From Halobacteriales archaeon QS_4_69_34 (GTDB taxonomy: Archaea; Halobacteriota; Halobacteria; Halobacteriales; Halococcaceae): DNA of 46,803 bases. The translations under genes and the position numbers were made by a program. Shown here piece after piece: positions 17,223-28,430 of the stretch (its first letter is position 1; each line of letters starts with the position of its first letter). Under the pieces are notes generated by a model that ran no database searches, was not told where the DNA came from, and saw only the letters and a list, made by a program, of their open reading frames with translations. Location of the stretch: the NCBI GenBank assembly GCA_003021045.1, contig PXRN01000033.1, positions 1 through 46,803 on the forward strand, in the 5' to 3' direction.

Positions 17223-19592
17223 ATGGGACTAAATGCAGTCGTCTCAAGACGTAAATTTATCGTCTCGTCGGCCGGGGCGACGGCGCTCGGCGCGAGCGGT
17301 GTGGGAGCCGCCAGCACTGTCGTGAGGACACGGCGGGTGAACGTCGGCTACGTCGCCGGGAAGCGTGAGGCGGTGGTCGACCTCCTCGATACAGTCGAGA
17401 CGGAGCACGCCTTCGATGCGCTCACTGCGACGGTATCGGATGCCGACATCGATCGGCTCGAAGGGCTCTCGGCGGTTCGATACGTCGAGTCCGACCACAC
17501 GGCTCGCTCCCAAGCCAACGGCTCCTACGGCATCGATCAGGTCCGTGCCGACGTCGCCCACGCGAACGGGCTCGAAGGCGCGGATGCACACGTCGCCGTC
17601 CTTGACTCCGGCGTTGACCACGACCACCCCGATCTACAGGCGAACCTCGGTCGGGGAGCCTCGTTCGTCGACGGCGAATCCTGGAAGCGCGATCCGCTGG
17701 GCCACGGAACCCACTGTACCGGCATCGCCGCTGCGCGGGCAAACGATCAGGGAAGCCTCGGCGTCGCACCGGCAGTGACGCTGCACGCGCTGAAGGTGCT
17801 CGATAAGAACGACTACGCCCGCTACTCCGATATCGCCGATGCGCTCGAGCACACCGTCAACCGAAACTGGGACGTCGCCAGCATGAGCATCGGCGGTTCT
17901 CACTCGGAGTTCCTGCGCGACGCCTGCCAGTATGCGCTCGGCCACGGCGTACTCTTGGTCGGGGCGGCGGGCAACAACACCGACAGCGTGATCTACCCCG
18001 CCGCGTTCCCGGAGGTGATCGCGGTCGGCGCGACCGACGAGAACGATCGCCGCACCGACTTCTCGGCGACCGGGCCCGAACTCGAGCTCCTCGCACCCGG
18101 GTCCCAGGTGTACTCGACCGTCCCCGACGGCTACAGCTACAGGAGTGGAACGTCGATGGCCACACCCCACGTCGCCGCCGCCGGGGGGATGCTCATGGCC
18201 AACGGCTACGGTAACGGCCGGGCGCGCAAGCGGCTGCGCGCCACTGCCGCCGACCTCGGCTACACCCAGGACAAGCAGGGCAGCGGACGGCTCGACGTCG
18301 GGCGCGCGCTACTCCCGGCGTTCAACCTGCCGACCGGCGAGTTCGGCCGTGTCTCGACCGCCCAAGGGTCGGTAGGCGAGTGGCACACCGTCTCCCTCGA
18401 CAAGCGCTACGACGACCCCGTGGTCGTGATGAACCCGCTGTCGGCGAACGACGGCGAGGCCTGTCACGTCCGCGTGCGCAACGTGACCGGGGGGAGCTTC
18501 GAGTACCGGCTCGAGGAGTGGCCCTACCAGGACGGCAGCCACGCGGCCGAGACGGCGAGCTTCCTCGCGCTCGAAGCGGGCACCTACGTCACGTCCGACG
18601 GGACCCACGTCGAGGTGGGTTCCATGAACGCGGACCACACCGCCTCGACGACCAGTTTCACGCGGAGATTCGGGAACGCGCCGATCGTGCTCGCACAGTC
18701 TCAAACCGTCAACGGTTCGGATCCGATCGTCACCCGGGCCGAGGAGGTGCTCCCGGACGGGTTCACCGCACGGTGCAAAGAGCAACGCCACCGCGAGGAG
18801 GTCCTGGTCGACGACGTAAACACCGGCGTTCGCGAGCGGAAGAAGCTCGACGGCGAGCACGCCACCGAGCGCATCGGCTACGTCGCCTGCGAGCCGGGAA
18901 CCGATATCGGGCTCGTCGACGGCGTCAGCGTCGCGGCGGGCCGAACTCGGCAAGCAGTGACCGACGCGTGGCACCGCATCGACTTCGCGCGCCAGCCCGA
19001 GCGGCCGTGGCTGCTCGGGGCGATGCAGACTATCACCGGCGAGGACACGGCCGGACTGCGCTACCGGCGGCTCGGTCGGGGCGGCGTCGACGTGCGCGTC
19101 GAGGAAGAACAGTCGCTCGACGACGAAACCGACCACGACCGCGAGGTCGTGGGGTACATGATCGGCGTGCCCGTGTCGACGACCAGCAGCGACGGGAGTC
19201 CCGACTCCGACTCCGACGGTAGCACACCGAACCAGAACGGAGACGGGGATACCGACACATCGAGTCCCGGTTCCGACTCCGACGGCAGCGAACCGACCCA
19301 GGACGGAGACGGGGATACCGGCGCATCGAGTCCCGACTCCGGCTCGGACGGCAACGATGGCGACGCACCGTCATCCGACGGCTCCGGGGGGTCGTCGACG
19401 CCCAGTTCGAGCGATCCGGACGGTGACGGGCGCTACGAGGACGTCAACGGCGACGGACGGGAGAACGTGGTCGACGTCCAGCGGCTGTTCACGACGAGAG
19501 ACGAGGCCAGCGACGACGGACCGTTCGACTTCAACGGCGACGGGCGGGTGAACGTGGTCGACGTCCAGCGGCTGTTCTCACAGATGGGCTGA
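17223..19592 (+). CDS. Tat-exported subtilisin-like protease with dockerin-like tail
   Basis: 789 aa secreted S8 protease (halolysin-like). Domains: Tat signal with SRRKFIVSS (Arg9-Arg10) and an AGATALGASGVGAAS core; an inhibitor-type propeptide (about 35-100); the catalytic domain (about 105-365) with VAVLDSGVD (Asp128), GHGTHCTGI (His164), VGAAGNN (oxyanion Asn) and SGTSMATPHVA (Ser311). Then about 375-655 a beta-rich region with three related segments (DPVVVMNPLSANDGEACHVRVRN, APIVLAQSQTVNG, RPWLLGAMQTITGED) resembling a repeat of unknown role in secreted marine and haloarchaeal proteins. A tandem 22-residue acidic repeat and a GS linker lead to two EF-hand-like dockerin repeats (DGDGRYEDVNGDG...VVDVQRLF; DFNGDGRVNVVDVQRLF). 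It is monocistronic. Confidence 0.93.
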   Translation: MGLNAVVSRRKFIVSSAGATALGASGVGAASTVVRTRRVNVGYVAGKREAVVDLLDTVETEHAFDALTATVSDADIDRLEGLSAVRYVESDHTARSQANGSYGIDQVRADVAHANGLEGADAHVAVLDSGVDHDHPDLQANLGRGASFVDGESWKRDPLGHGTHCTGIAAARANDQGSLGVAPAVTLHALKVLDKNDYARYSDIADALEHTVNRNWDVASMSIGGSHSEFLRDACQYALGHGVLLVGAAGNNTDSVIYPAAFPEVIAVGATDENDRRTDFSATGPELELLAPGSQVYSTVPDGYSYRSGTSMATPHVAAAGGMLMANGYGNGRARKRLRATAADLGYTQDKQGSGRLDVGRALLPAFNLPTGEFGRVSTAQGSVGEWHTVSLDKRYDDPVVVMNPLSANDGEACHVRVRNVTGGSFEYRLEEWPYQDGSHAAETASFLALEAGTYVTSDGTHVEVGSMNADHTASTTSFTRRFGNAPIVLAQSQTVNGSDPIVTRAEEVLPDGFTARCKEQRHREEVLVDDVNTGVRERKKLDGEHATERIGYVACEPGTDIGLVDGVSVAAGRTRQAVTDAWHRIDFARQPERPWLLGAMQTITGEDTAGLRYRRLGRGGVDVRVEEEQSLDDETDHDREVVGYMIGVPVSTTSSDGSPDSDSDGSTPNQNGDGDTDTSSPGSDSDGSEPTQDGDGDTGASSPDSGSDGNDGDAPSSDGSGGSSTPSSSDPDGDGRYEDVNGDGRENVVDVQRLFTTRDEASDDGPFDFNGDGRVNVVDVQRLFSQMG
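19209..19340 (+). repeat. Two tandem 66-bp (22-aa) repeats in the protease linker
   Basis: Units 19209-19274 and 19275-19340 encode DSDGS-P-Q-GDGDT--SSP-S twice, differing at a few positions; a third degenerate start (GSDGNDGD) follows. This acidic Asp/Ser/Gly linker separates the beta-rich region from the dockerin-like tail. Repeats of this kind vary in copy number by slippage. Confidence 0.8.
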
Positions 19593-19720
19593 GTCGGCGA
19601 CCGATCCACGGCTGCCCACCCATCCCATCGCGGTGTCGACGGCCCCGGCACCATCGACGTCGGCGGTTCGTCTCGTGGTGAGGAGCACAATCCGACCGCG
19701 CGTGAGCGAACGGACGTCGC

Positions 19721-21271
19721 TTACTCGTCGAGCGCGTGCCAGGACAGCCGCGGGTTCCGAGCGGCGTCGGTCTGATCGATCCGCGCCGCGCTCGTCCGCT
19801 CGGGGGCGGCGTCGAGCACCGCGTCGTCCTCGGCGGCGACCCGGTCGAACGCTGCCGCCAGCTGGTCGAGCGTCGCCCGGCTCTCGACCTCGGTGGGCTC
19901 GGTCATCAGCGCCTCCGGGACCGCCTCGGGCCACTTCGTCGTCGGCGGATGCACCCCGTGATCGAGCATCCGCCGTGCGACGTCCGCCGCGTCCCGATCG
20001 CCCGCGCTGGCGACGAACTCGTGGTGGAACGGGCCGTAGGGGATCTCGTAGTCGATCCGGCTGGCGAGGTAGTTCGCGTTCAGCACCGCCTTCGCGCTCG
20101 CGTCCCGGAGGCCGGCATCGCCCAGCCGGGCGATGTAGGCGTAGGCCTTCACGAGCACCGGCCAGTTGCCCGCGTAGCCGTGGACCTTCCCGATCGAGTG
20201 TGCGGGCGCGAAGCGCTCGTAGCGTGTGCTCCCCGCGCTTCCCTCGGTCCCGCTCCCGTCGGCCCCGCCGTCCGGCTCCCTCCGGTCCTGCTCGACCGCA
20301 CGCACCTGCGGCGTCGGCAGGAACGGCGCGAGGTCGTCGACGACTCCCACCGGCCCCGCGCCGGGCCCGCCGCCGCCGTGTGGGGTGGCGAACGTCTTGT
20401 GGACGTTGTAATGCATCACGTCGAAGCCCATGTCGCCCGGGCGCGCACGTCCGAGGAGGGCGTTCAGGTTCGCGCCGTCGTAGTAGAGCAGCCCGCCCGC
20501 GTCGTGGACCACGTCGGCGATCGCCTCGATGTCCCGTTCGAACAGTCCCAGCGTGTTGGGGTTCGTGAGCATCAGCGCCGCCGTCTCCGCGCCGACCGCA
20601 GCGTCGAGGGCGTCGAGGTCGACGCGGCCGTCCTCGCCCGCGGGAAGCTCGACCACCTCGTAGCCCGCCAGCGCCGCGCTGGCGAAGTTCGTGCCGTGGG
20701 CGCTCTCGGGCACGACGACCTCCGCTCTCCGTTCGCCGCGGTGTTCGTGGTAGGCCCGCGCGATCAGGATACCCGTGAACTCGCCGGCCGCGCCCGCCGG
20801 CGGCTGGAGCGTCACGCTGTCCATGCCGCCGATGCGCGCGAGGTACTCCTGGAGTCGGTAGCGGAGCTCGAGGGTGCCCTGCGTGCTCGCCGCCGAGCGC
20901 TCGGGGTGGATCGCCGCGTCGGGCAACGCGGCGAGGTCCTCGGTGAACGCCGGGTTGTACTTCATCGTGCACGATCCGAGGGGGAACGGGCCGGTCTCGA
21001 CGCCGTAGTTCGTCTGTGAGAGCCGGGTGTAGTGGCGGGCGAGCTCGGGCTCGGCGAGCGCGGGTAGCTCCAGAGAGTCGCGGGTGAGGTCGTCGGGTAG
21101 CGACGATGCGACGCCCACCTCGCGCGAGCGCTTCTCGGCGAGCAGCGGCTCGTAGACGCTGCCTTTCCCGTGACCCTCGCCGCCTTCCTCGCTTTCGCCC
21201 TCGCTTTCGTCTCCGTTTCCGTCCCTCTTCTCGCTCGCCCCGCGCGTCCACCGCGCCTGATCGTAGATCAC
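19721..21271 (-). CDS. gcvPB: Glycine dehydrogenase (decarboxylating) subunit 2
   Basis: 516 aa PLP-carrying subunit of the split P-protein: decarboxylates glycine and passes aminomethyl to the lipoyl H-protein. Visible: [52 protein letters not shown] and [22 protein letters not shown] with Lys292 as the Schiff-base lysine. Start is the GTG at 21271, which overlaps the gcvPA stop (GTGA). Two acidic low-complexity inserts are unusual: about 15-37 ([20 protein letters not shown]) and about 325-345 ([16 protein letters not shown]), probably surface loops. Last gene of the operon. Confidence 0.95.
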   Translation of the reverse strand: MIYDQARWTRGASEKRDGNGDESEGESEEGGEGHGKGSVYEPLLAEKRSREVGVASSLPDDLTRDSLELPALAEPELARHYTRLSQTNYGVETGPFPLGSCTMKYNPAFTEDLAALPDAAIHPERSAASTQGTLELRYRLQEYLARIGGMDSVTLQPPAGAAGEFTGILIARAYHEHRGERRAEVVVPESAHGTNFASAALAGYEVVELPAGEDGRVDLDALDAAVGAETAALMLTNPNTLGLFERDIEAIADVVHDAGGLLYYDGANLNALLGRARPGDMGFDVMHYNVHKTFATPHGGGGPGAGPVGVVDDLAPFLPTPQVRAVEQDRREPDGGADGSGTEGSAGSTRYERFAPAHSIGKVHGYAGNWPVLVKAYAYIARLGDAGLRDASAKAVLNANYLASRIDYEIPYGPFHHEFVASAGDRDAADVARRMLDHGVHPPTTKWPEAVPEALMTEPTEVESRATLDQLAAAFDRVAAEDDAVLDAAPERTSAARIDQTDAARNPRLSWHALDE

Positions 21272-22656
21272 GCGACCACCTCGAACGCCGCGGCGAGGTC
21301 GTCGACGTGAGCCGCGTTCGCCTCGGTGATACAGACCTGCACGAGCGTCTCGTCGACGGCGTGGATCGCAAAGCCCCTCGCTTCGAGGTCCGCGGCCACG
21401 TCGGCGGCGGGTCGGTCGGTGCGGACGAGGAACTCCCGGAAGTGGTGGCGGTCGTGGACCGGGGCCGCACACCCCTCGATCGTGTTCAGCCGTTCGGCGA
21501 GGTCGCGCGGGCGCGTGACACAGCGCTCGGCGAGGGCGCAGAGTCCCTCGGGGCCGAGCCACGCGGCGTGTATCGCCGCCCGGAGCGCGAGCCACGCCTG
21601 GTTCGTGCAGATGTTCGAGGTGGCACGTTCGCGGCGGATGTGCTGCTCTCTGGTCTGGAGAGTGAGGGTGTACGCGCGTCGACCCGCCGCGTCCGTGCCC
21701 GCGCCGACCAGCCGGCCGGGCACCTGTCGGAGATACTCCTCCCGGGTCGCAAGGAGGCCCAGCCCCATGCCGCCGCTCGCGCCGAGCCCGAGGCTGCTCG
21801 CCTCACCCACGGCGACGTCGGCCCCGACGCTGGCGGGCTCGGCGAGGATCGAGAGGGCGACCGGATCCGAGCCCAGACAGAACAGCGCGTCGTGCTCGCC
21901 CGCGAGCGCGCCGATCTCCGCCAGCTCTTCCTCGATGGTCCCCCGTACCGTGGGGTTCTCCGCGTAGACGAGCACCGCGTCGTCGTCCAGTTGCGATTCG
22001 AGCGCCGCGAGGTCGGCGTTTCCGTCGTCGTGTCGGTAGGTCTCCACCGCGGCGTCGGTCCCGGCGATGTAGTTCTCGAGGACCGCGCGCCGACCCCCGT
22101 GGAGCAGTTCGGGCACCAGCACGCGGTGACCCGACGTCTCGCGTACCCGCCTGGCGAGGGTGGCGGCCTCGCCGAGCGCCGTGGCGGCGTCGTACATCGA
22201 GCAGTTCGCCACCGCTAGCCCCGTGAGCTCGACGAGCATCGACTGGTACTCGAACAGGGCTTGGAGGAAGCCCTGCGTCACCTCGGGCTGGTACTGGGTG
22301 TAAGAGGAGAGGAACTCCGAGCGGTCGGCGAGGTGGTCGACCAACGCGGGCACGTAGGCGTCGTAGTGACCCCGGCCGAGGAACTCCACGAGCTCGTCGT
22401 TCCGGCCGAGCATCCCCCGGACCTCCCGTCCGATCTCCCGTTCGCTCCGGGGCTCGATGCCGAGCGAGCGCTCGAAGGCGACCGCCTCGGGGATATCGAA
22501 CAGCTCCTCTTGAGCTTCGACGCCGATCGCGTCGAGCATCGCCGCGGTTTCGTCGGGAGTGTGGGGTGCGAACGGACTGCCGTGTTCGCCGTCGCGGCCT
22601 CGGTCGCCGCCGGAACTGTGGCTGTGGGTAGTCGTCTCGCGTCCGTTTCCGCTCAC
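21268..22656 (-). CDS. gcvPA: Glycine dehydrogenase (decarboxylating) subunit 1
   Basis: 462 aa N-terminal half of the P-protein, forming the heterotetramer with GcvPB. It has [18 protein letters not shown] near the start, [24 protein letters not shown], and [18 protein letters not shown] near the C-terminus, all typical of subunit 1. The first 25 residues are Gly/Ser/His-rich and extra. A 166-bp gap separates it from gcvH, so a separate promoter is possible, but all four genes run the same way. It is translationally coupled to gcvPB. Confidence 0.95.
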   Translation of the reverse strand: MSGNGRETTTHSHSSGGDRGRDGEHGSPFAPHTPDETAAMLDAIGVEAQEELFDIPEAVAFERSLGIEPRSEREIGREVRGMLGRNDELVEFLGRGHYDAYVPALVDHLADRSEFLSSYTQYQPEVTQGFLQALFEYQSMLVELTGLAVANCSMYDAATALGEAATLARRVRETSGHRVLVPELLHGGRRAVLENYIAGTDAAVETYRHDDGNADLAALESQLDDDAVLVYAENPTVRGTIEEELAEIGALAGEHDALFCLGSDPVALSILAEPASVGADVAVGEASSLGLGASGGMGLGLLATREEYLRQVPGRLVGAGTDAAGRRAYTLTLQTREQHIRRERATSNICTNQAWLALRAAIHAAWLGPEGLCALAERCVTRPRDLAERLNTIEGCAAPVHDRHHFREFLVRTDRPAADVAADLEARGFAIHAVDETLVQVCITEANAAHVDDLAAAFEVVA

Positions 22657-22822
22657 GGCCGAGATCGACCTCCGGACGGGAACAGGGGCATAGCCGGAAT
22701 TGCGGACCCGGGCATATCAGGCCGTCGTTCGGAGTGGTTTGCCCGCTCTCGACGGCGCTCGCTCCCGTGGGACCCGGTTTTCGAGCGGGCCGAGTGTGCG
22801 ATCGGGACCGCCTCCCGGAGCG

Positions 22823-23202
22823 TCACTCGATCTGCTCGCGGTACTCCTCGGCCGAGAGCAGGTCCTCAAACTCGCTTTCGTCCGCCGGTTCGACCTCGAT
22901 CATCCAGCCCTCGCCGTAGGGATCGTCGTTGACGAGTTCGGGAACGTCGAGCAACGCGTCGTTCGTGTCCGCGACGGTCCCGGAGACGGGCGTATAGAGG
23001 TCGGAGACGGCCTTGATCGACTCGACGACGCCGAACTCCGCTTCCCGTGTGAGTTCCTCGCCGGTCTCGGGAAACTCGACGAACACCACGTCGCCGAGCT
23101 CGTCCTGTGCGAAATCGGAGACGCCCACCCGAACGGTACCGTTCTCGCGGCGGGCCCACTCGTGGGTCGTCAGATAGCCCAGCTCGTCGGGGATCTCGAA
23201 GC

Positions 23203-23206
<4 letters not shown>
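22823..23206 (-). CDS. gcvH: Glycine cleavage system H protein
   Basis: 127 aa lipoyl carrier shuttling the aminomethyl group from P- to T-protein. The lipoylated lysine is Lys65 in [19 protein letters not shown]; the rest follows the family, with [21 protein letters not shown] at the start and [15 protein letters not shown]. Its ATG overlaps the gcvT stop (ATGA), showing coupled translation. The lipoyl-attachment and L-protein genes are not in the window. Confidence 0.96.
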
Positions 23207-24375
<1,169 letters not shown>

Positions 24376-24447
24376 GACCGCGGCTCGCGCTCGACGGACT
24401 AATACTAACGGCCAAAAGTTCATAGAGCCCGAGTCGCTACGGTTGGT

Positions 24448-25463
24448 ATGGCAAATTTGGAGAACATTTCTACCGAAGACCTCCACCAGATCTTGGCGGA
24501 GGTCGATGACGGTGCTGCGGTACAGCGGCTGATGGCAGCGATCACCTACAAAGCGATCGATGATCTTACCCAGAAAGCCGCTGCCGAACTCTAGGGATTC
24601 TCCGGGAGCTGGACCTCGAAGTGGTTCAGCCGTCTCGAACGGCTCGAAACTGAGCCGTTCGAGGACATCGTCTACGACGAGCCACGATCCGGTCGTCCCT
24701 CCGAACTCTCCGAGCAAGAACACGATCGATTCGTGGGTGTACTCCACGAATCGCCGGAAGTGGTCGGTATTGACGCGCCCGCATGGTCCGTTCCGCTCGC
24801 CAGTAAGTACCTCACCGAGGAGTTCGACATCGACTACTGCGATCGTCACATCCGGCGATTGCTGAACGAGGCCGGGCTGTCCTGGAAGACAGCCCGGCCG
24901 GAGTACTACAAATCCGACGAGCGGGCACAGGAGGCGTTCCAGAACGAAAAAAAGCACAACGACTTGGACGACGAATACACGATCCTCGCAATAGATCAGA
25001 CGCGACAGGTGCTCTCGACGCTTATTTATGCGTGGTTTCCCGAGGGAGAGCGCCCGTCACTGCCGGTGACGGGCGCGTGGGACAGCATCAAGCTGCTGGG
25101 GGCGGTCAGCGATACTGCCGAGACGTTCTTTCTGCCGTGCGAGGAGAACTTCAACAGCGGCACGACGATCCGGCTGTTGGCCGCACTCCAGACCGAGTTC
25201 GGTGAGAAAATCTGCGTTGTCTTGGACAACGCGTCGTATTTCACGGCGAACGCAGTCGAAGAATTCGTCGAGGAGACGCCGATCGAACTGTGTTACCTCC
25301 CGCGGGTTCACCGAAGCTGAACCCCGCGGAGGAGTGCTAGAAGAAACTCAATCAAGCACTCGGCAACCGTCTGTTCGACACACTCGACGACCTTCGTGAT
25401 GCCGCGCTCGCTGCGCTCGACAGCATCAAACCGCCGAATTTCTTCACGTATCGTTGTCCGTGA
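24448..25463 (+). pseudogene. Decayed IS630-family transposase
   Basis: Reading from ATG 24448 gives a single IS630-type transposase of about 338 codons if three lesions are repaired. These are a TAG at 24592-24594 (DLTQKAAAEL*GFSGSW), a frameshift near 25303-25308 (after ELCYLPR, the frame moves to GSPKLNPAEEC), and a TAG at 25338-25340 where homologues have Trp (EEC*KKLNQALGN). The rest is intact: an N-terminal HTH region, RPSELSEQE, IDYCDRHIRRLLNEAGLSW, and the DDE residues in ILAIDQT, VVLDNASYF and NPAEE. Dead in cis. Terminal inverted repeats were not resolved by eye; the element sits between gcvT and the next gene. Confidence 0.9.
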
Positions 25464-25468
25464 GTATA

Positions 25469-25912
25469 CTACCCGTCAGTTCGTTTGTCGTAGTGGGTGA
25501 CCAGCACCCGGAGCCACCAGAGTTTCAGACCAACACTGGCCACGACGCCGAGCGTTGCCCCCTTCGGTGCCTGTCGCCATGCGGCATACACAGCGTAGAC
25601 GAAGCCGAGCGAAGCGGCGGTGTTACAGATGTTCGGGTAGGCGAGCCCGACCGTTCGGTTCGTCTTTTCCCTGATCCACCACCGCTCGGCGAGCACGGCA
25701 CGAGTCATCCAGGCGTTCTCGGTGTCGGGTGGCGAAAACAGGAGTGGATTGACTGCCGCCCACACGAGCGAGGCACCGAGGAGCCGCCAGTTGCGCCGAT
25801 AGATAGCGTAGACGGTTACAGCACCCAATGGGACGCGCGTCCACCCGCTCTTCGGATTCGAGTGACGCCTCCAGAACCAGTCTTCGGACTGTTCGAGGCT
25901 ACCGGCGACCAT
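25469..25912 (-). CDS. DUF6653-like membrane protein
   Basis: 147 aa. Opens VAGSLEQSEDWFWRRHSNPKSGWTR, then hydrophobic stretches at about 28-45 (VPLGAVTVYAIYRRNWRLLG), 47-60 (LVWAAVNPLLF), 92-110 and 115-135. The WFW-HSNP-SGWTR start and WAAVNP-LF match the haloarchaeal/actinobacterial family I know as DUF6653, with no known role. ATG 25912 is preferred over an upstream TTG; the AT-rich ttatttaattt at about 25924-25934 fits a promoter just upstream. Its 3' end lies 5 bp from the IS630 relic. Confidence 0.75.
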   Translation of the reverse strand: MVAGSLEQSEDWFWRRHSNPKSGWTRVPLGAVTVYAIYRRNWRLLGASLVWAAVNPLLFSPPDTENAWMTRAVLAERWWIREKTNRTVGLAYPNICNTAASLGFVYAVYAAWRQAPKGATLGVVASVGLKLWWLRVLVTHYDKRTDG

Positions 25913-25933
25913 ACGTAACAGTTCGCCTGACAA

Positions 25934-26510
25934 ATTAAATAATTTGTTTCAGGAACAGAGACCTTGGCTGGGTGCCTGCTGAATATGCGCTGTGTGTCTT
26001 GTACTATCTATTCGAGTGCGTTATCTAGGTCTTTCGGCTGTGGATCTTCCTTCCGAGCATCCAGGTGATCATACTGTCGGACAGAGCTGTCTCGCGGATC
26101 CGGCTCGGGTATCGATCCGCCGTGTGGTGGTTTATCCGCGTTCGGTATTCGCGTACTTCCGTCCGACAGTATAAGATGTTGGCTCCCCTCCCGTGTGCCG
26201 TCGCCGATCGAGCGTGTCGGCGTGCGGCCGGACCGGCAGTCGCGGGCGAGCCGCGACCTGTTGCTGTGGGGCCGCCATTGGCTCACCACAGGTGGCGCGA
26301 GCGGCTGCGGTGCGGTGGCGGTCGCCGCCCGATCGTGGGTGAGCGCTCCGCCGTACGGTCGCGGATGACGCTCGTCGGTCCCGGCACGCGCGGGCCGTCG
26401 CCCGTGGCTCGGTCGTCCGGTTCCCTCGTTTCACACCTCCTTTCCTGTCCGGTGGATTGCACGTGTTCACACAACCCAAGAGCTAAGCGCCCGCCCGCTC
26501 CGGTCGTGGC
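25934..26510. other. Gene-free region containing an inverted-repeat element
   Basis: 577 bp with no supported gene. It is partly AT-richer than its neighbours and contains the inverted-repeat pair listed at 26071-26172. The right end (gagctaagcg about 24-33 bp before the ATG at 26511) probably carries the promoter of the AhpD-like gene. No RNA gene recognised. Confidence 0.5.
26071..26172. repeat. Inverted-repeat pair, possible MITE
   Basis: atactgtcggac at 26071-26082 and its exact reverse complement gtccgacagtat at 26161-26172 enclose 78 bp with no coding content. Perfect 12-bp ends around a short non-coding core are the pattern of a miniature inverted-repeat element. Flanking target duplication is not evident. 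Confidence 0.5.
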
Positions 26511-27074
26511 ATGGTCGAACCGATGACCGAGTTTCCAGTGCCCGACTACGACGACCTCCCCGAGGACCTCAGGGAACGCATCGACGAGGAGACCGAACGC
26601 GCTGGCTTCACGCCGAACGTCTTCTCGGCGCTCGCCTACGAGCCCTCGCACTTCCGGGCCTTCTTCGCGTTCCACGACGCACTCCTGGCGGACGCGGCGC
26701 TCGACAGAGCGGAGATCGAGATGATCGTCGTCGCCGTCTCGGGCGTCAACCACTGCTACTACTGCAACGTCGCCCACGGCGCGCTCGTGCGCATCTACGC
26801 CGAGGACCCGCTGCTCGCCGATCAGCTCGTCGCCAACTACCGGAGCGCGGACGTGAGCGACGAGCGGATGGCGATGCTCGACGTCGCCGTCAAACTCGCC
26901 GAGCGACCCACCGAGATCGGCCCAGCGGACCACGAGCGGCTGCGCGAGGCGGGCTACTCCGAGAAAGCGATCTGGGAGGTCGGCATAGTGTGTGCGTTCT
27001 ACAGCCTCTCGAACCGGCTGGCGATGTTCGCCGGCATCCGCCCGAACGAGGAGTTTCACTCGATGGGGCGATAG
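26511..27074 (+). CDS. AhpD-like peroxidase-related protein
   Basis: 187 aa of the carboxymuconolactone decarboxylase/AhpD superfamily, peroxidase-related branch. Motif VAVSGVNHCYYCNVAHGALVRI gives the CxxC redox pair followed by His, the core of AhpD proton relay. N-terminal PDYDDLPEDLRERIDEETERAGFTPNVF and C-terminal GYSEKAIWEVGIVCAFYSLSNRLAMF are typical of uncharacterised peroxidase-related enzymes. Probably a thiol-based peroxide or reductant-linked function; substrate unknown. Start ATG 26511; ATG 26523 is an alternative. Confidence 0.88.
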   Translation: MVEPMTEFPVPDYDDLPEDLRERIDEETERAGFTPNVFSALAYEPSHFRAFFAFHDALLADAALDRAEIEMIVVAVSGVNHCYYCNVAHGALVRIYAEDPLLADQLVANYRSADVSDERMAMLDVAVKLAERPTEIGPADHERLREAGYSEKAIWEVGIVCAFYSLSNRLAMFAGIRPNEEFHSMGR

Positions 27075-27214
27075 GGCGATCACAAAGACGGTGGGACGAA
27101 TCCCGTCCGCGAGGGGGACTCGCGCCGAGGCCACCGGACGGCCGTCTCGGCGGTCCGGACACGGACTGTCGACGTCGTCGGTCGGACTACCACCGTCAGG
27201 CTCTCCTCGGCGGA

Positions 27215-28277
27215 CTACTCCACGGTCGGCTCGGGCTCGTAGTCGGGGCCGACACAGACCCTGAGCGGGTCGGGGTGGACGCGCAGGTCGAGGCGGTCGT
27301 GGCTGCGGATCTCCCCGTCGAGACTGAAGTCGATCGGTCCGTCCCCCCGGCCGACGATCCGTAGCCGCCGGGCCTTCTGCCGGGTGACGTGCTCGGTGTC
27401 GCGGCCCAGCAGCTGCTGGGCGATCGCCTCGGCGACGGCGTCGCTGGCGGGCATCCGCTCGATGAGCGTCACGTCGAACAGCCCGTCCTCGACGTTCGCC
27501 TGACCGAGTTCGCGGGCGAACCGGCGGGCGTTCCCGACGAGCACGCACAGGGCCTCGCCGGACCACGACAGCGTTTCCGCCCCGTCGTCCCGCTCTCCCG
27601 CGGTTTCGTCCTCCGTCAGTTCGCCGCCGACGGCTTCGACGTCGAGCCGGAGCCCCTCGAAGCTCGCCGCCTGCTGGACGCCCGTGATGACGAACGCGAA
27701 CGGGCCAAAGCGGGCCTTCATGTCCGGGGTGGTCGCTGCGCTCGCAACGGCCGTCAGTCCAGCGACGCAGGACTTCACGAACGGCTCGTCGTCGGCCATC
27801 CCGAGGTCGATGCCCCGTACTTCGCCCGCTTCGAGCAGTTCGAAGCCGTGCTCGACGCCCCGGATGCCGACGTCGCCCGCGAAAACGTTCGCCGTCCCCG
27901 CCGGGAGCACCCCGAGACGCACGGCTCCGAGGGCGTCGGCCGCGACGAGCCCCTCGGCCACCTCCCGGAGCGTGCCGTCACCGCCGCAGGCGGCCAGCCG
28001 CGTGACGCCCTCCTCGGCGGCCGCCCGCGCGAGCTCGGCGGCGTGGCCCTCCCGCCCGGTCTCGACGACGGTATTACCCCCGTTCGGCGGCGAGCTCGCG
28101 GACCCGGGGGGCGTGGTCGCCGCTCCCGCTGGCTGGGTTCAGGACGACGCGTCGCTTCCGACCCCCGTCGCTGCCGACGCTGCCCCCGCCGCGGTCGGCG
28201 GCTCCCCCGTCGGTTAACGACACGGGCGAGTGGTTCGTCGCGCGCGGCACTCGCTGTTGTTCTCCCCGTTCGCTCAA
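27215..28277 (-). pseudogene. YegS/DAGK-type lipid kinase, frameshifted
   Basis: Two frames together make one diacylglycerol-kinase-family protein (about 350 aa). From ATG 28277: an acidic N-terminal tail, then RRVVLNPASGSGDHAPRVRELAAERG and a TAA at 28076-28074. One base over, the protein goes on TVVETGREGHAAELARAAAE, LAACGGDGTLREVAEGL (the GGDGT nucleotide motif), VLPAGTANVFA, and the C-terminal beta domain ending DLRVHPDPLRVCVGPDYEPEP. Removing one A in ggtaatacc restores ERGYTVVET, so a 1-base insertion is the simplest lesion. It phosphorylates diacylglycerol or a related lipid in intact homologues. It could be a sequencing error; internal starts leave 27215-27961 open. Confidence 0.8.
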
Positions 28278-28430
28278 AAACGTGCTGGAGCGTCGCGCGA
28301 GTCCCCGTGTTCGTCACTGCGAGGCCGTTCGCTGCCCGGCGGGACCGACGCCGACCTGCCTCCGAGCGGGTGGCCAGTTCGACGCAAGGCCCTCGGGAGG
28401 CGACCGTCCGGTCGTCGGGACGACCCTGGA

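Noticed and set aside
19195..19345. CRISPR-like reading of the subtilase linker repeats
   Set aside because: Only two adjacent units with no spacers, in frame with the protein; it is a coding tandem repeat. No CRISPR array was found anywhere in the window.
24592..25340. Reading the TAG codons of the IS630 and RidA genes as pyrrolysine or suppressed codons
   Set aside because: No pyrrolysine system is expected in haloarchaea, both genes also carry or probably carry frameshifts, and TAG serves as a normal stop elsewhere in the window.
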